From NCBI RefSeq assembly GCF_036688685.1, contig NZ_JAQQPS010000022.1, forward strand, positions 39,973 through 103,972: a DNA stretch of 64,000 nt, in the 5' to 3' direction. A program made the translations under genes and the position numbers. The stretch comes from JALYUM01 sp036688685. GTDB taxonomy: Bacteria; Pseudomonadota; Gammaproteobacteria; Burkholderiales; Burkholderiaceae_D. A model generated the notes under the pieces. That model had not been told where the DNA came from. It was given only the letters and a program-made list of their open reading frames with translations, and ran no database searches. Below, in pieces: positions 1 through 9,252 of the stretch (positions within the stretch are counted from its first letter, which is position 1; each line of letters starts with the position of its first letter).

Positions 1-899
<899 letters not shown>

Positions 900-900
900 A

Positions 901-2064
901 TCAGTTCTTCTCCGCGGCTTGCATCAGGCCGATAAAACGGTCAAACAGGTAGGCGACATCGGCAGGGCCTGGCGAGGCTTCCGGGTGACCCTGGAAGCAG
1001 AATGCCGGCTTGTCGGTGCGGGCAAAACCCTGCAGCGAGCCGTCGAACAGCGACACGTGCGTAACGCGGCAGTTGGCCGGCAAAGTGGCCGCATCGACTG
1101 CAAAACCGTGGTTCTGCGACGTGATCATCACCTTCTTCGAATCCAGATCCTGGACCGGGTGATTCGCGCCGTGGTGGCCGAATTTCATTTTTAAGGTTTT
1201 GGCGCCGGAAGCCAGCGCCATGATCTGGTGACCGAGGCAAATGCCGAAGGTCGGAATGCCTTTTTCGATCAGCTCGCGGCTGGCGGCAATCGCGTAATCA
1301 CACGGTTCCGGGTCGCCCGGACCATTGGCCAGGAAGATACCGTCCGGGTTCAGTGCCAGCGCATCGGCGGCAGTCGACTGGGCCGGCAGCACGGTGACCT
1401 TGCAACCGCGTTCGGTCAGCATGCGCAGGATGTTGCGCTTGACGCCGTAGTCGAAGGCGACCACGTGAAATTTCGGGTCGGTGAGCTTGCCATAGCCTTC
1501 GCCCAGTTTCCACTCGGTCTCGGTGAATTCATACGGCGTCTTGGTCGAGACAACCTTGGCCAGGTCGAGGCCGGCCAGGCCAGGGAACGAACGGGCCAGC
1601 TCCAGCGCTTGCGCGGCGGATGGCTCGTTGCCCTGCTGCCCGACGACGATGGCGCCGCTCTGGGCACCCTTCTCGCGCAGGATACGGGTCAACTTGCGCG
1701 TATCGATGCCGGCGATGGCGACGATGCTCTCGGCTTTGAGGTAGTCGCCCAGCGACTGGCTGGAACGGAAGTTCGACGCCAGCAGCGGCAGGTCACGGAT
1801 GATCAGGCCGGCAGCGTGGACTTTCGACGCTTCGACGTCTTCCGGATTCACGCCGGTGTTGCCGATGTGCGGATAGGTCAGCGTGACGATCTGGCGCGAA
1901 TAGCTCGGATCGGTAAGAATTTCCTGGTAACCGGTCATGGCGGTGTTGAACACCACTTCCCCGGTGGTATGGCCGGCCGCGCCAATGGAAAAACCTTTGA
2001 ACAAGGTGCCGTCTGCAAGAGCCAGGATGGCTGGAACGGCTGGGCCAGAAAAAAATGGCGGCAA
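901..2064 (-). CDS. carA: Carbamoyl-phosphate synthase small (glutaminase) subunit
   Basis: Hydrolyses glutamine and passes ammonia to CarB. 387 residues, the usual family length. The N-terminal CPSase small-chain domain reads PAILALADGTLF then GEVVFNTAMTGYQEI; the C-terminal class I glutamine amidotransferase domain has the oxyanion-loop stretch LANGPGDPEP, the nucleophile Cys in FGICLGHQ and the His-Glu pair in GHPEASPGP. No ATG lies before the conserved core. I take the TTG at 2064, because GGGAG sits five bases upstream of it. Overlap-free but nearly abutting carB (one base). A candidate promoter is at 2216-2244. Confidence 0.97.
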   Translation of the reverse strand: MPPFFSGPAVPAILALADGTLFKGFSIGAAGHTTGEVVFNTAMTGYQEILTDPSYSRQIVTLTYPHIGNTGVNPEDVEASKVHAAGLIIRDLPLLASNFRSSQSLGDYLKAESIVAIAGIDTRKLTRILREKGAQSGAIVVGQQGNEPSAAQALELARSFPGLAGLDLAKVVSTKTPYEFTETEWKLGEGYGKLTDPKFHVVAFDYGVKRNILRMLTERGCKVTVLPAQSTAADALALNPDGIFLANGPGDPEPCDYAIAASRELIEKGIPTFGICLGHQIMALASGAKTLKMKFGHHGANHPVQDLDSKKVMITSQNHGFAVDAATLPANCRVTHVSLFDGSLQGFARTDKPAFCFQGHPEASPGPADVAYLFDRFIGLMQAAEKN

Positions 2065-2215
2065 GGTAACTCCCGAATAAAGTTACCGTAGCTGCGCCAC
2101 GTCAGACCGACATCCAAGGTTGCCCGACGGCTAAAAAGGCCAGGTCTGGAGGTCGCGTTGAATGAGGGATGGTGGGTAGTCGCTACGGCAGGTAAGTGAA
2201 TGGCTAAACCTCTGG

Positions 2216-2244
2216 AGTATAGCGCTTTTTACCCAATTCGGCAA
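2216..2244 (-). promoter_or_regulatory. Candidate sigma-70 promoter of carAB
   Basis: Reading the minus strand, TTGCCG (2244-2239) and TATACT (2221-2216) are separated by 17 bases. This would give carA a leader of roughly 150 nt. Four of six and five of six consensus bases match. The assignment is by pattern only. Confidence 0.45.
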
Positions 2245-2290
2245 TCACCGCCCGGGGATGGGCGGCGATTTTCGCCTCAGCTTGCCGACA

Positions 2291-2698
2291 TCAGGCTGCC
2301 AGGGCGGCAACCCCGGCCTTGGCGATCTGCGCATCTTCTGCCGATTTCACGCCCGACACGCCGACTGCACCGACCACGTGGCCATCGACGATGATCGGCA
2401 CACCGCCCTCCAGCATGCCTTCGAGTTCCGGTGCGCTGAGGAAGGACATGCGGCCATTGTTGATGATGTCCTCATAAATCTTCGATTCGCGCCGGCCTAG
2501 CGCCGCCGTGCGGGCTTTGGCCGGCGCCATTTGGGATGAGATCGGCGCGACGCCGTCGAGGCGCTGCAGCCAATGCAGATGGCCACCGTCGTCGACAATC
2601 GCAATGACGACATTCCAGTGATTGGCGACAGCTTCGGCTTCGGCTGCGGCGGCGATTTTCTTCACGTCGGCAAGGGTCAGATACGGTTTGGTTTGCAT
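2291..2698 (-). CDS. GlcG/HbpS-like heme-degrading-domain protein (DUF336)
   Basis: 135 residues, the full length of a single-domain GlcG/HbpS-type protein. Visible family features are the N-terminal LTLADVKKIAAAAEAEA helix, the strand IAIVDDGGHLHWLQRLDG, the helix PAKARTAALGRRES and the glycine-rich end GGVPIIVDGHVVGAVGVSG. Proteins of this fold have been linked to heme binding, glycolate loci and cobalamin or propanediol use, but there is no such neighbour here, so the substrate is unknown. The gene lies 10 bases downstream of the patatin-like gene on the same strand and may be co-transcribed with it. Confidence 0.85.
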   Translation of the reverse strand: MQTKPYLTLADVKKIAAAAEAEAVANHWNVVIAIVDDGGHLHWLQRLDGVAPISSQMAPAKARTAALGRRESKIYEDIINNGRMSFLSAPELEGMLEGGVPIIVDGHVVGAVGVSGVKSAEDAQIAKAGVAALAA

Positions 2699-2708
2699 GG
2701 TTCGCTTT

Positions 2709-3647
2709 CTATTGTGGTGATAATTGTTGTTGCCTGGCGCGTAACTTGGCTTTAATTTGCGGCATCATCGCCGCAGCCGCCTGCTCACCGGCCAGGATGG
2801 CGCGGTTGCGGCCGGCAAAATCGCTGCTGCCCATGGCGCCGAGCGCGGGCGCAATAACGATGTCGGCTTCCTTCAGTTCAAAGAAATTCAGGCGCTGGCC
2901 CATGATGCTGAAGGTTTGCATCAGCACTTCCAGCGAACTGGCCGCGGCCTGGGCTTCGGTTTGTGTCGAAATATTTACGGCGATGATGAACTCGGCGCCC
3001 ATGTCCTTGGCAAACTTGACCGGCACCGGCGCCACCAGGCCGCCGTCGACGTAGGAATGGGTGCCGATTTTCACCGGCTGAAACACGCTCGGTACCGACG
3101 ACGACGCGCGTACCGCCTGTCCGGTGTTTCCGCGTTGGAACAGGATAGGCTTGCCCGTATTCAGATCAGTCGCCACCGCACCGAACGGTATTTTCAGGCG
3201 TTCGATCGGCACATTCTTGACCGCCTTGTTGACGTAATTCTGCAGCGCGTCGCCCTTGAGCACGCCGGACACCTTGCTGAAAAACGGCATGGCCCAGTCG
3301 GAGATGGCCGCTTCATCCATATCCATGGCGGTGCGCTGCAATTCGAAGCCACTATTCCCGGCCGCATACAGGGCACCGACGACGCTGCCGGCGCTGGTGC
3401 CGACGACGATGTCCGGCACGATGCCCTGCGCCTCGAGCGCCTTGATGACGCCGATGTGCGCAAACCCGCGCGCCGCACCGCCGCCGAGGGCCAGTCCAAT
3501 CTTGATTTTACGGGGTGGAAGTGGTGGCGCGAGGACGGCGGCGGCGACCGGCGCCGGGGGCGCTGCGACCGGCGCGGAACCGCAGCCAGTCAGTGCAAAG
3601 GACGCCAGCGCGGCCAGGGTCAAGCGGCGAGAAATCATAGAGCCCAT
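2709..3647 (-). CDS. Patatin-like phospholipase family lipoprotein (RssA-type)
   Basis: Predicted serine lipid acyl hydrolase of 312 residues with a Ser-Asp dyad. The oxyanion loop GGGAARGFAHIG (about residue 54), the nucleophile elbow GTSAG (about 83) and the catalytic Asp in DGG (about 199) are all present. The N-terminus has a basic start, a hydrophobic stretch and the lipobox LTGC, so the mature protein is probably lipid-anchored in the periplasm or outer membrane. A second in-frame ATG is three codons downstream; neither has a clear ribosome binding site. Physiological lipid substrate unknown. Confidence 0.88.
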   Translation of the reverse strand: MGSMISRRLTLAALASFALTGCGSAPVAAPPAPVAAAVLAPPLPPRKIKIGLALGGGAARGFAHIGVIKALEAQGIVPDIVVGTSAGSVVGALYAAGNSGFELQRTAMDMDEAAISDWAMPFFSKVSGVLKGDALQNYVNKAVKNVPIERLKIPFGAVATDLNTGKPILFQRGNTGQAVRASSSVPSVFQPVKIGTHSYVDGGLVAPVPVKFAKDMGAEFIIAVNISTQTEAQAAASSLEVLMQTFSIMGQRLNFFELKEADIVIAPALGAMGSSDFAGRNRAILAGEQAAAAMMPQIKAKLRARQQQLSPQ

Positions 3648-3713
3648 ACAGAACGAAGTGAACAGCGATTGTACCGCGTCCGATGTCGGCCCATCAAAAC
3701 GGGGAAACCGCTT

Positions 3714-4994
3714 TTAATTCGCTGGGAGCGATGCCGTAAACGTGCTGCCCTGGCCGGCTTCGGAGGCGATCGAGAGCTTGCCGCCGTGGCGCAGCAGGAC
3801 GTGCTTCACTATGGCCAGCCCCAGGCCGGTGCCCTGCGTTTCGCGCGAGCGGCTCTTGTCGACGCGATAGAAGCGTTCGGTCAGCCGGGCAATGTGCTGG
3901 CGGTCGATGCCGATGCCGCTATCGGCCACGGAAAACTGCAACTCGTCTTCGCCGCGCTGCCAGCGCAAGGCGATCGTGCCGCCGGCAGGCGTGTAGCGCA
4001 CCGCGTTCGACGCCAGGTTGCCGAACGCACTGCGCAACTCTTCCGCACTGCCCATCACGTCGGGACCGTCGATCGCCACTGTAATATCATGGCGCCCGCC
4101 GGACAAGGCGCGCGCTTCGGCGGCAACCGATTCGACCACCGCCTTCACATCGACCACTTCACGTTTCAGTGGCGCATCCGTCGACTCCAGCCGCGACAAG
4201 GTCAGCATGTCTTCGATCAGGCGCTGCATGCGCTCGGCCTGCTCGGTCATCAGGCTCAAATGCGCCTTGCGGGTGGCCGCATCGAGACCAGGATCGTTCA
4301 CGGCAATTTCCAGGAACCCCACCACCACCGTCAGCGGCGTGCGCAGCTCGTGCGAGGCATTCGCGATGAAATCGCGCCGCATCTCTTCGATGCGCTCGGT
4401 CTCGGTCGCATCGTGCGTCACCAGGATCTGGCGCCGGTTTTCAAAGGGAATGATCTGGCAGACCAGCTTGCGCCCGCGAATCGACAGCGTCAGGGGTTGC
4501 TCATACCTGCCCAGGATGATGTAGTCGATGAATTCGGGATGGCGGATCAGGTTGGTAACCCGGCGGCCTTTATCGCGTTCCAGCGTCAAGCCGAGGTGTT
4601 TCTCTGCAGCGGGATTGCACCATTCCAGGAACAACACGTCGTCCATGATGGCGACGCCTTCCGGCAACAGGTGCATGGCCTGGCGAAAGCGTGCCAGCCA
4701 CTCGGTCAATTCGGCCTGGTTGCGCTCGTCACCGCGGCGCAGTCGGTACAGGCGCGCAAAAATATCGGTCCAGGCGCCCCACCCGTCCGGCAGCTTGATG
4801 CTCTCCGGATCGTTGAGCCAGTCGCCCAGCTGTTTCAGGTAGACCAATTGCGCGACCAGGGCCGCGACAACAATGACCAGCACCAGCGTCAGCGCCGGCA
4901 CCGGTCCGGCGATCCACCACGACAACAGGCCCAGCAAGGCGGTGCCGGCGGCGCGCAGCACCGCCGGCACCCAGAATACCAATTTCGGGTTCAT
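3714..4994 (-). CDS. phoR: Phosphate-regulon sensor histidine kinase PhoR
   Basis: Membrane sensor kinase that phosphorylates PhoB under phosphate limitation and is held off by the Pst transporter through PhoU. 426 residues: two hydrophobic N-terminal segments (about 10-55), a short linker, a PAS domain (LPEGVAIMDD, about 105-200), the HisKA box NASHELRTPLTVVVGF, the N box NLASNAVRYTPAGG and the ATP lid VADSGIGID with GTGLGLAIVKH. Its start codon overlaps the phoB stop by four bases (ATGA). Last gene of the pst-pho operon. Confidence 0.95.
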   Translation of the reverse strand: MNPKLVFWVPAVLRAAGTALLGLLSWWIAGPVPALTLVLVIVVAALVAQLVYLKQLGDWLNDPESIKLPDGWGAWTDIFARLYRLRRGDERNQAELTEWLARFRQAMHLLPEGVAIMDDVLFLEWCNPAAEKHLGLTLERDKGRRVTNLIRHPEFIDYIILGRYEQPLTLSIRGRKLVCQIIPFENRRQILVTHDATETERIEEMRRDFIANASHELRTPLTVVVGFLEIAVNDPGLDAATRKAHLSLMTEQAERMQRLIEDMLTLSRLESTDAPLKREVVDVKAVVESVAAEARALSGGRHDITVAIDGPDVMGSAEELRSAFGNLASNAVRYTPAGGTIALRWQRGEDELQFSVADSGIGIDRQHIARLTERFYRVDKSRSRETQGTGLGLAIVKHVLLRHGGKLSIASEAGQGSTFTASLPAN

Positions 4995-5683
4995 GATTTT
5001 TCAGACAGCATGTAGCCAACACTGCGTATGGTGCGGATCAACCCCTCCTGCTCTTTTAGGGCCTTGCGCAGACGCAGCACGTGCACATCGACGGTACGCT
5101 CTTCAATCACGCTGGCGTCGCCCCACACTTTATCGAGCAACTGGCTGCGCGAAAACACCCGCTCGCGATGGGCCAGCAGGAATTTGAGTAGCTTGAATTC
5201 CGCATTGCCGATATCGATTTTTTTGCCATCGATTTCGACCGAGACACTCGATGGGTCCAGCACCAGGTTTCCGGCGCGCATGGGCTCTTCAGTGTCGTGC
5301 GGATTCTTGCGACGCAGCAGTGCGCGCGAGCGTGCCAGCAATTCGCGCGGCGAAAACGGTTTCGTGACGTAATCGTCAGCGCCCGTATTCAAGCCGGCCA
5401 GCTTGTCTTCTTCCATGCTCTTGGCAGTGAGCATGATCACCGGGATATCGGCGAAGTTGCGGTCCGCACGCACGCGCGAGAGCAGGCGCAGCCCGCTCTG
5501 GTCGGGCAGCATCCAGTCCAGCAGCATCAGTTGTGGTCGTTTGTTGCACAGTGCGGTCCAGGCCGCACCGGCACTCGACACCGACTGGATCGTCCAGCCG
5601 GCTTCGCGCAGGGAGTAGCTTACGAGCTCGACAATCGCCGGCTCGTCCTCCACCACCAGCACGGTGGTTTCCATAGATGCCAT
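4991..5683 (-). CDS. phoB: Phosphate response regulator PhoB
   Basis: OmpR-family transcription factor that binds Pho boxes. 230 residues: receiver domain with the acidic pair VVEDEPA, the phospho-acceptor Asp in LLDWMLPDQSG, the switch Thr/Lys in MLTAKS and TKPFSP, followed by a winged-helix domain ending VDVHVLRLRKAL and RSVGYML. Two bases separate it from the phoU stop, so translation is probably coupled. A second ATG at codon 4 is an equally good start. Confidence 0.96.
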   Translation of the reverse strand: MASMETTVLVVEDEPAIVELVSYSLREAGWTIQSVSSAGAAWTALCNKRPQLMLLDWMLPDQSGLRLLSRVRADRNFADIPVIMLTAKSMEEDKLAGLNTGADDYVTKPFSPRELLARSRALLRRKNPHDTEEPMRAGNLVLDPSSVSVEIDGKKIDIGNAEFKLLKFLLAHRERVFSRSQLLDKVWGDASVIEERTVDVHVLRLRKALKEQEGLIRTIRSVGYMLSEKS

Positions 5684-5685
5684 CG

Positions 5686-6390
5686 TTACGGTGCCGATTT
5701 CTCGGGCTCAGCCGGCTTGGTGTGGCGAATATCCTTGCCTTCGACAACATAAATCACGTACTCGGCGATATTTTTTGCATGGTCGCCGATGCGTTCGATG
5801 GCTTTCGCCACCCACAAGGTGTCCAGCGCCGAGGAAATCGTGCGCGGGTCTTCCATCATGAAGGTGATCAGGTTGCGCAGGATCGACTTGAATTCATGGT
5901 CGATCAAGGCATCCTGGGCGATGATGGCCATCGCCTGCTTGCCGTCGAGGCGCGCAAACGCGTCGAGCGCATCGTGCAGCATTTCGGTGGTGGCCACGGC
6001 AATGGTGCGCATCATGTCATAGTGGTTCAGGCCATTCACGGCGCCACGGCTGTGCAGGCTTTTCGAAGTGCGCGCGATCTTGCTCGATTCGTCGCCGATG
6101 CGCTCGAGGTCGGTAATCACCTTGATGGTGGCAAACACCGTGCGCAAATCGTTGGCGGCCGGCTGGCGCCGCACGATCAGGTGGCTGCAAGCATCGTCGA
6201 GCGATACTTCGAGCTGGTTGACCGCATGGTCGTCGGCCATGACGCGGTCGGCGGTTTCGTCGTTACCGACGCGAAAGCACTCCATCGCGCCTTCGAATTG
6301 GGTTTCTACCATGCCGCCCATGAGCAATACCTTGGAGCGGATCGCTTCCAGTTCATGGTCGTACTGCTTGGATGAATGCTCACCTATCAT
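5686..6390 (-). CDS. phoU: Phosphate transport/signalling regulator PhoU
   Basis: Cytoplasmic helical metal-binding protein that connects the Pst transporter with PhoR and restrains phosphate uptake. 234 residues with two PhoU repeats; the first repeat contains VLLMGGMVETQFEGAM and the second MEDPRTISSALDTLWVAKAI followed by ERIGDHAKNIAEY, the typical metal-binding signature. The ATG has GGAGAG seven bases upstream. Lies between pstB and phoB in the operon. Confidence 0.95.
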   Translation of the reverse strand: MIGEHSSKQYDHELEAIRSKVLLMGGMVETQFEGAMECFRVGNDETADRVMADDHAVNQLEVSLDDACSHLIVRRQPAANDLRTVFATIKVITDLERIGDESSKIARTSKSLHSRGAVNGLNHYDMMRTIAVATTEMLHDALDAFARLDGKQAMAIIAQDALIDHEFKSILRNLITFMMEDPRTISSALDTLWVAKAIERIGDHAKNIAEYVIYVVEGKDIRHTKPAEPEKSAP

Positions 6391-6416
6391 GCTGCTCTCC
6401 GTCTTGTAATGTGGAA

Positions 6417-7217
6417 TCAGCCGAAACGGCCGGTGATGTAATCCTGGGTTTCTTTGCGCGCAGGATTCATGAACAATTGGTCCGTTTCGCCGAACTCGAC
6501 CACTTCGCCCAGGTACATATAGGCGGTGAAGTCGGAGCAGCGCGCCGCTTGCTGCATATTGTGGGTCACGATGGCAATCGTATAGTCCTGCTTCAGCTCG
6601 CTGATCAGCTCTTCCACCTTGGCGGTCGAGATCGGATCGAGCGCCGAGGTCGGCTCATCGAGCAGCAGCACGTCGGGCTTCACCGCCACGCCGCGTGCGA
6701 TGCACAGGCGCTGCTGCTGGCCGCCCGACAGCGACAAACCGCTCTTGCTCAGCTTGTCCTTCACTTCATTCCACAGGGCGGCTTTTTTGAGTGCCCATTC
6801 GACGCGCTCGTCCATTGCGCCTTTCGACAGGTTTTCGTACAGACGCACGCCAAACGCGATGTTGTCGTAGATCGACATCGGAAACGGCGTCGGCTTCTGG
6901 AACACCATGCCGACCTTGGCGCGCAGCATGTTCACATCCTGGCCTGCTTCGAGGATGTTGTGGCCGCGGTAGCGGATCGAGCCTTCCGCGCGCTGACCTG
7001 GATACAGGTCATACATGCGGTTGAGCGTGCGCAGCAAGGTCGACTTGCCACAGCCGGAGGGGCCGATAAAGGCCGTCACCTGCTTGTCGTGGATGTCGAG
7101 GTTGACGTTGGTCAGGCTTTGCGTCTTGCCGTAGAAGAAATTCAGGCCAGAAATTTCAATCGTCTTGGCAGGCCGCGGGGTCACGGTCGGGATCGGCGTT
7201 GGCATTGGAGGGGTCAT
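6417..7217 (-). CDS. pstB: Phosphate ABC transporter ATP-binding protein PstB
   Basis: ATPase of the high-affinity phosphate importer. Walker A GPSGCGKST, Q-loop FQKPTPFP, ABC signature LSGGQQQRLCIARG, Walker B LLLDEPTSALD and the H-loop VTHNM are all intact. The frame extends up to a TTG at 7232 that nearly abuts the pstA stop; I chose the first ATG (7217), giving 266 residues, because the family needs no more sequence before the IEISGLNFFYG strand. The N-terminal 20 residues are unusually rich in Pro and Thr. The start choice is uncertain. Confidence 0.95.
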   Translation of the reverse strand: MTPPMPTPIPTVTPRPAKTIEISGLNFFYGKTQSLTNVNLDIHDKQVTAFIGPSGCGKSTLLRTLNRMYDLYPGQRAEGSIRYRGHNILEAGQDVNMLRAKVGMVFQKPTPFPMSIYDNIAFGVRLYENLSKGAMDERVEWALKKAALWNEVKDKLSKSGLSLSGGQQQRLCIARGVAVKPDVLLLDEPTSALDPISTAKVEELISELKQDYTIAIVTHNMQQAARCSDFTAYMYLGEVVEFGETDQLFMNPARKETQDYITGRFG

Positions 7218-7232
7218 GGTCGTATCGTTCAA

Positions 7233-8114
7233 TTAAGTCGGCGTCTTCTGGCTGAAGACGGTACGCGAGAGTATGTTCAAAAGCAATACGCTGAAGGTTA
7301 CCAACAGTGCACCGCCCCAGGCCAGCGCGCGCCAGTCGTCGTACGGGCTCATGGCAAACTGGTAAATCACCACCGGCAAGTTGGCCAGCGGCGCATTCAT
7401 GTCGGCGCTGAAGAACTGGTTGTTCAGGGCGGTGAAGAGCAGCGGCGCGGTTTCGCCGGCGATGCGGGCCAGGGCCAGCAGCACGCCGGTGACCACACCC
7501 GCCTTGACGGCGCGCAGGCGCACCATGGTCGACACCTTCCAGCGCGGCGCACCGAGGGCAAATGCGGCTTCCAGCAGGCTGTTCGGCACCAGGCGCAGCA
7601 TATTGTCGGTCGTGCGCACCACCACCGGCACGGCAATGAGCGACAGCGCAATGGTTCCGGCATAGCCCGAGAAATGGCCGACCTTGGCGACATACAGCGC
7701 ATACACGAACAGGCCGATGACGATCGACGGGGCCGACAGCATGATATCGGTCACAAAGCGGGTCACCTGGGCGAATTTGTTCAGTTCGCCGTATTCCGCC
7801 AGGTAGATGCCGGCCAGGATGCCGATTGGCGTGCTGATCAAGGTGGACAAGCCCACCATCATCAGGCTGCCGACGATGGCGTTGCGCAGACCACCGCCTT
7901 CGCTGCCAGGCGCCAGCGTGTCATGGGCAAACATGGCCACGGACAAGCCGCCCACGCCCTTGACCAGCAAGGTGCCCAGGATCCACAACAGCACGGCCAG
8001 GCCGAAGGTCATGGCCAGCACCGACAGCACGATGCCGAAACGGTGCATCATCAGGCGCTTGCGGTAGACCGGATTCATGGCCGGATTGGCCGCTTTCACG
8101 ACGGCGTCGTTCAT
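7233..8114 (-). CDS. pstA: Phosphate ABC transporter permease PstA
   Basis: Inner-membrane permease of the phosphate importer. 293 residues with about six hydrophobic segments; the EAA-type loop contacting PstB is visible as EAAFALGAPRWKVSTMVRLR. The start codon overlaps the pstC stop by four bases. Standard length. Confidence 0.95.
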   Translation of the reverse strand: MNDAVVKAANPAMNPVYRKRLMMHRFGIVLSVLAMTFGLAVLLWILGTLLVKGVGGLSVAMFAHDTLAPGSEGGGLRNAIVGSLMMVGLSTLISTPIGILAGIYLAEYGELNKFAQVTRFVTDIMLSAPSIVIGLFVYALYVAKVGHFSGYAGTIALSLIAVPVVVRTTDNMLRLVPNSLLEAAFALGAPRWKVSTMVRLRAVKAGVVTGVLLALARIAGETAPLLFTALNNQFFSADMNAPLANLPVVIYQFAMSPYDDWRALAWGGALLVTFSVLLLNILSRTVFSQKTPT

Positions 8115-9151
8115 TTCGTGCCTTCCTTGCGGGACATGCCCGCCAACATCAGTTTGGCTGCCGAGAGCACCACGAAGGTGATGGCAAACAGGATCAGCGC
8201 CAGCGCGAACAGCGACGACACGTGCAGTGGCGTCGAGGCTTCGGCAAACTCGTTGGCCAGCGTCGAGGAAATCGAGTTACCGGCGGCAAACAGTGACCAG
8301 GACAATTTATTCGCATTGCCGATCACGAAGGTCACCGCCATGGTTTCGCCGAGCGCGCGGCCGAGGCCCAGCATCACGCCGCCGACCACGCCGGTGCGGG
8401 TGTATGGCAGCACGATCTTGCGCACCACTTCCCACTTGGTGCAGCCAAGGCCGTAGGCCGATTCTTTCAGCACCTGGGGCACGACTTCGAACACGTCGCG
8501 CATCACCGAAGAAATGAAAGGGATGATCATCACGGCCAGGATCAGACCGGCGGTCAGGATGCCAATGCCCATCATCGGGCCGGAAAACAGCTGACCGATG
8601 ATCGGCAGCGTGCCCAGCGTGCTTTTCAGGAACGGCTGGACGTGGTCGGCAAAGATCGGTGCAAACACGAAGAAGCCCCACATGCCGTAAATGATCGACG
8701 GAACGCCGGCCAGCAGCTCGACCGCCATACCCATCGGGCGGCGCAGCCAGACCGGGCAGATCTCGGTCAGGAACAGGGCGATGCCAAAGCTGATCGGGAA
8801 CGCCAGCAGCAGCGCAATGATGGAGGTGGCCAGGGTGCCGACGATAGCGATCGCGGCACCGAAATTTTCATTGACCGGGTCCCACTCGACGGTCGTGATG
8901 AAGGACGGGCCGAAGGCCTGGAAGGCAGGCGCGGCGCCGATCATCAGGGAGACGATAATGCCCATCAGCACCAGCAGCACCGATGCGGCGAACACTAGTG
9001 TGACTTTATGGAAAATGAAATCCTGGATGCGCTGGGTGCGCATGGTATTGCGCAGGGCGGTGTATTGCGCCTCGGCTTCGGCCAGGGCCTGGGCTTCGAG
9101 CCCGCCGGGAACGGCAGCGTCAGGTATCGCGACGGAAGGATGTGCGCTCAT
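8111..9151 (-). CDS. pstC: Phosphate ABC transporter permease PstC
   Basis: Second permease of the phosphate importer. 346 residues: an N-terminal cytoplasmic tail of about 50 residues, a transmembrane segment (VLLVLMGIIVSLMIG), the stretch VEWDPVNENFGA and the coupling loop ESAYGLGCTKWEVVRKIV. Separated from pstS by 101 bases that contain a strong hairpin, and overlapping pstA by four bases. Confidence 0.95.
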   Translation of the reverse strand: MSAHPSVAIPDAAVPGGLEAQALAEAEAQYTALRNTMRTQRIQDFIFHKVTLVFAASVLLVLMGIIVSLMIGAAPAFQAFGPSFITTVEWDPVNENFGAAIAIVGTLATSIIALLLAFPISFGIALFLTEICPVWLRRPMGMAVELLAGVPSIIYGMWGFFVFAPIFADHVQPFLKSTLGTLPIIGQLFSGPMMGIGILTAGLILAVMIIPFISSVMRDVFEVVPQVLKESAYGLGCTKWEVVRKIVLPYTRTGVVGGVMLGLGRALGETMAVTFVIGNANKLSWSLFAAGNSISSTLANEFAEASTPLHVSSLFALALILFAITFVVLSAAKLMLAGMSRKEGTK

Positions 9152-9173
9152 GGATATGCTCTAGTAGGAGTAG

Positions 9174-9211
9174 TTGCAGCCGCCCGGAGAGAGATCCCTG
9201 GGCGGCTGCAA
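9174..9211 (-). other. Hairpin in the pstS-pstC intergenic region
   Basis: A 12-bp perfect stem (9174-9185 pairing with 9200-9211) encloses a 14-base loop. On the transcribed strand no T run follows, so it is not a standard terminator. Its place, just after the stop of the most highly needed operon gene, fits an RNA-stabilising or partial-termination element that raises PstS over the membrane subunits; this function is inferred. Confidence 0.6.
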
Positions 9212-9252
9212 ATTTTTAAAACGTCGTCAACAACGCCGCAGTCGAACGTTTG

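Noticed and set aside
2757..5015. 752-codon open frame on the plus strand
   Set aside because: Lies opposite the patatin-like gene and phoR, which are clear genes; composition is arginine/histidine/glutamine-rich as expected for the mirror frame of GC-rich coding DNA.
6372..8456. 694-codon open frame on the plus strand
   Set aside because: Antisense to pstB, pstA and pstC with no recognisable motif.
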